DNA of 22,045 bases from Lachnospiraceae bacterium UBA3814 (GTDB lineage Bacteria > Bacillota > Clostridia > Lachnospirales > Lachnospiraceae). The notes under the pieces were generated by a model. The model worked only from the letters and a program-made list of their open reading frames with translations. It was not told where the DNA came from and did not search any database. The stretch is from the NCBI GenBank assembly GCA_002368575.1, contig DFEA01000082.1, positions 1 to 22,045 of the forward strand. Direction: 5' to 3'. Positions within the stretch are counted from its first letter, which is position 1, and each line of letters starts with the position of its first letter. Positions 20,402 to 22,045 of the stretch are shown here, piece by piece. The position numbers were made by a program, and so were the translations under genes.

Positions 20402-21721
20402 ATGGGTTTGATACAGGCTGCATTAGGCGCGGCAGGCGGCGCGCTGGCTGATGCATGGCGCGAGTTTTTTTATTGTGAAGCGCTCCCGGCGGAGGTCCTT
20501 TTAAGAAAGGCGAGCAAGTCCACAAACGGCAACAGGAGCTCAAATACAAAGGGAAACGACAATATAATAAGCAACGGCTCTGTGATCGCAGTTGCCGACG
20601 GGCAGTGCATGATCATAGTAGATCAGGGGAAGGTGGTAGAGCTTTGTGCGGAGCCCGGCGAGTTTTTATGGGATTCCAGCAGTGAGCCCAGCATTTTTTA
20701 CGGTAAGCTGGGAGCCAATATAATAGATACCTTCAAGCAGATCGGAAAGCGTATCACCTTTGGCGGAGATACCGCAAAGGATCAGAGGGTATATTATATC
20801 AACACAAAGGAAATACCCGGCAACAAGTACGGGACCGCAAATCCCGTGCCCTTCAGGGTGGTGGACAAAAACATAGGTCTTGACGTGGATATCGCCATAA
20901 GGTGCCACGGAGAATATTCCTACAGGATCACCGATCCCATACTCTTCTATACTAATGTATCGGGAAATGTTACTGCCGATTACAGGAGGGATCAGATCGA
21001 CTCACAGCTTAAAACGGAGCTTATGACGGCCTTACAGCCGGCCTTTGCGAAAATTTCGGAAATGGGCATAAGATACAGCGCTCTGCCGGGACATACCATG
21101 GAGATCGCTGATGCCCTGAATGACGTGCTGTCCAAAAAGTGGACGGAGCTTCGCGGTATTAAGGTGGTTTCCTTCGGCGTCAACAGCGTAACGGCCTCGG
21201 AGGAGGACGAGCAGATGATCAAGAATCTGCAGAAGAGCGCCGTGCTCAGGGATCCTACGATGGCTGCCGCCGCTATAACCGGGGCTCAGGCCGACGCCAT
21301 GGTGGCGGCTGCAAAGAATGAGGCTGCCGGCCCCATGATGGCCTTTGCCGGGATGAATATGGCAAACCAGGCAGGCGGGATGAACGCCGCGGATCTCTTT
21401 GCCATGGGACAGGCCGGCAAGCAGGCGGCTCCTGCCGCTCAGTCCGGATGGACCTGCTCCTGCGGGGCGACGGGCAATACCGGAAAGTTCTGTTCACAGT
21501 GCGGCAAGCCAAAGCCCGCGTCTGATTCCTGGGTGTGCGAATGCGGAACCGAAAATACCGGAAAATTCTGTCAGAACTGCGGCAAGCCGAGACCGAACAG
21601 CGCCACTTTTAAGTGGAAATGCAATAAATGCGGATGGGAGCCTGAGGATATGAACAATATTCCGAAGTTCTGTCCCAATTGCGGCGACCCCTTCAACGAT
21701 GCCGACAGGGTGAATGTATAA
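20402..21721 (+). CDS. SPFH-domain protein with three C-terminal zinc ribbons (YdjI-like)
   Basis: A 439-residue protein. The N-terminus (about 1-290) resembles the SPFH/band-7 family of the Bacillus YdjI type, sometimes annotated as 'virion core protein'. Recognisable points are GLIQAALGAAGGALADAWRE at the start, FVRP-like GxVIAVADGQCMIIVDQGKVVE and ITASEEDEQ-like SVTASEEDEQ near 285. A Gly/Ala/Met-rich linker (about 295-345) leads to three CxC/CxxC zinc ribbons: CSCGATGNTGKFCSQCG, CECGTENTGKFCQNCG and CNKCGW with FCPNCG. The first two are a tandem duplication with a 78-base offset. SPFH proteins build scaffolds at membranes; the Bacillus homologue is tied to the envelope-stress response. 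AAGGAGGT lies 6 bases before ATG 20402. It follows the TPR gene by 150 bases and has its own promoter. Confidence 0.88.
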   Translation: MGLIQAALGAAGGALADAWREFFYCEALPAEVLLRKASKSTNGNRSSNTKGNDNIISNGSVIAVADGQCMIIVDQGKVVELCAEPGEFLWDSSSEPSIFYGKLGANIIDTFKQIGKRITFGGDTAKDQRVYYINTKEIPGNKYGTANPVPFRVVDKNIGLDVDIAIRCHGEYSYRITDPILFYTNVSGNVTADYRRDQIDSQLKTELMTALQPAFAKISEMGIRYSALPGHTMEIADALNDVLSKKWTELRGIKVVSFGVNSVTASEEDEQMIKNLQKSAVLRDPTMAAAAITGAQADAMVAAAKNEAAGPMMAFAGMNMANQAGGMNAADLFAMGQAGKQAAPAAQSGWTCSCGATGNTGKFCSQCGKPKPASDSWVCECGTENTGKFCQNCGKPRPNSATFKWKCNKCGWEPEDMNNIPKFCPNCGDPFNDADRVNV

Positions 21722-21740
21722 TTTCAGACTAAAAGCACAG

Positions 21741-21770
21741 GCAGCTGTCTTTTTTGATAAAGACAGCTGT
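21741..21770. terminator. Terminator-like hairpin after the SPFH gene
   Basis: GCAGCTGTCTTT (21741-21752) pairs with AAAGACAGCTGT (21759-21770), a 12-bp stem with one G-T pair and a 6-base loop. It ends in TTTAT on the plus strand, a short tail. It lies 20 bases after the SPFH stop and probably separates that gene from carB. Confidence 0.65.
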
Positions 21771-21827
21771 TTATGCGGAAATGATTTTGTGTAACAGACT
21801 TTCCCTTCATCTACCAGAGGAGATATT

Positions 21828-22045
21828 ATGAAAAAACGTGAGGATATAAATAAGATTCTGATCATAGGCTCCGGGCCGATAGTGATCGGTCAGGCCTGTG
21901 AATTTGATTATTCCGGGACCCAGGCCTGCAAGGCTCTTAAACGGCTGGGGTATGAGATCGTACTCGTAAATTCTAATCCGGCGACCATAATGACCGATCC
22001 GGAGACCGCGGATGTGACCTATATCGAGCCTCTGAACCTGAAGAG
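21828..22045 (+). CDS. carB: Carbamoyl-phosphate synthase large subunit, N-terminal part (3' end outside window)
   Basis: The 72 complete codons visible read MKKREDINKILIIGSGPIVI and continue GQACEFDYSGTQACKALKRL, then VLVNSNPATIMTDPETADVTYIEPL. This is the very conserved N-terminal ATP-grasp preface of CarB, which makes carbamoyl phosphate for arginine and pyrimidine synthesis with the small subunit CarA. The ribosome site GAGGAGAT lies just before ATG 21828. No carA lies directly upstream: the SPFH gene and a hairpin do. So carA would be elsewhere, or this is a stand-alone carB. The gene runs off the window after about 7 per cent of its usual length. Confidence 0.95.
   Translation, partial: MKKREDINKILIIGSGPIVIGQACEFDYSGTQACKALKRLGYEIVLVNSNPATIMTDPETADVTYIEPLNLK

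Noticed and set aside
1..22045. CRISPR array, phage genes, plasmid origin or complete insertion sequence
   Set aside because: No regularly spaced repeats, integrase, transposase, capsid or replication genes were seen on either strand.

Overview
The window reads as a chromosomal segment of a Firmicute of the class Clostridia, most likely a Lachnospiraceae-type gut or rumen bacterium (inference). The grounds are strong AGGAGG-type ribosome sites, tRNA genes without an encoded CCA, a carbohydrate ABC operon with a YesL (DUF624) protein, and a family 3 glycosidase with the reversed domain order known from Butyrivibrio and Ruminococcus. All protein genes lie on the plus strand; only a tRNA-Gly is on the minus strand.

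Region 1 (1-5595) is a glycoside-uptake operon: the tail of a sugar-binding lipoprotein, two intercistronic hairpins, two CUT1-type permeases, a YesL-like membrane protein and a permuted GH3 beta-glucosidase-type enzyme. Together they would import an oligosaccharide, plausibly a beta-glucoside, and hydrolyse it in the cytoplasm.

Region 2 (5596-11489) holds exonuclease III, an alpha/beta-hydrolase translationally overlapping a GGDEF-EAL phosphodiesterase, and a membrane GGDEF-EAL protein with an extracytoplasmic binding-protein-like sensor. Region 3 (11490-15534) holds a tRNA-Gly(CCC), a 145-bp palindromic MITE-like element with 9-bp direct repeats sitting between the divergent tRNA-Gly and aspS promoters, an aspS of a type I associate with alphaproteobacteria, and a third GGDEF-EAL protein whose two catalytic domains both look dead. 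So three c-di-GMP proteins lie within about 8 kb, with different combinations of intact and lost active sites.

Region 4 (15535-16752) has a small stand-alone protein resembling the C-terminal part of the flagellar cap protein FliD, a run of hairpins, and tRNA-Leu(CAG) with a good terminator. Region 5 (16753-21721) is an envelope-flavoured group: a small two-TM protein, an anchored transglutaminase-like protein, a TPR protein, and a YdjI-like SPFH protein with three zinc ribbons. A half copy of the MITE begins exactly at the stop codon of the TPR gene. The window ends inside carB.

The most interesting signals are the MITE with its truncated inverted partner 8.4 kb away, the graded decay of the three c-di-GMP proteins, the FliD_C-like stand-alone protein, and the hairpin-rich tRNA leaders. 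I found no CRISPR array, phage gene or complete insertion sequence.
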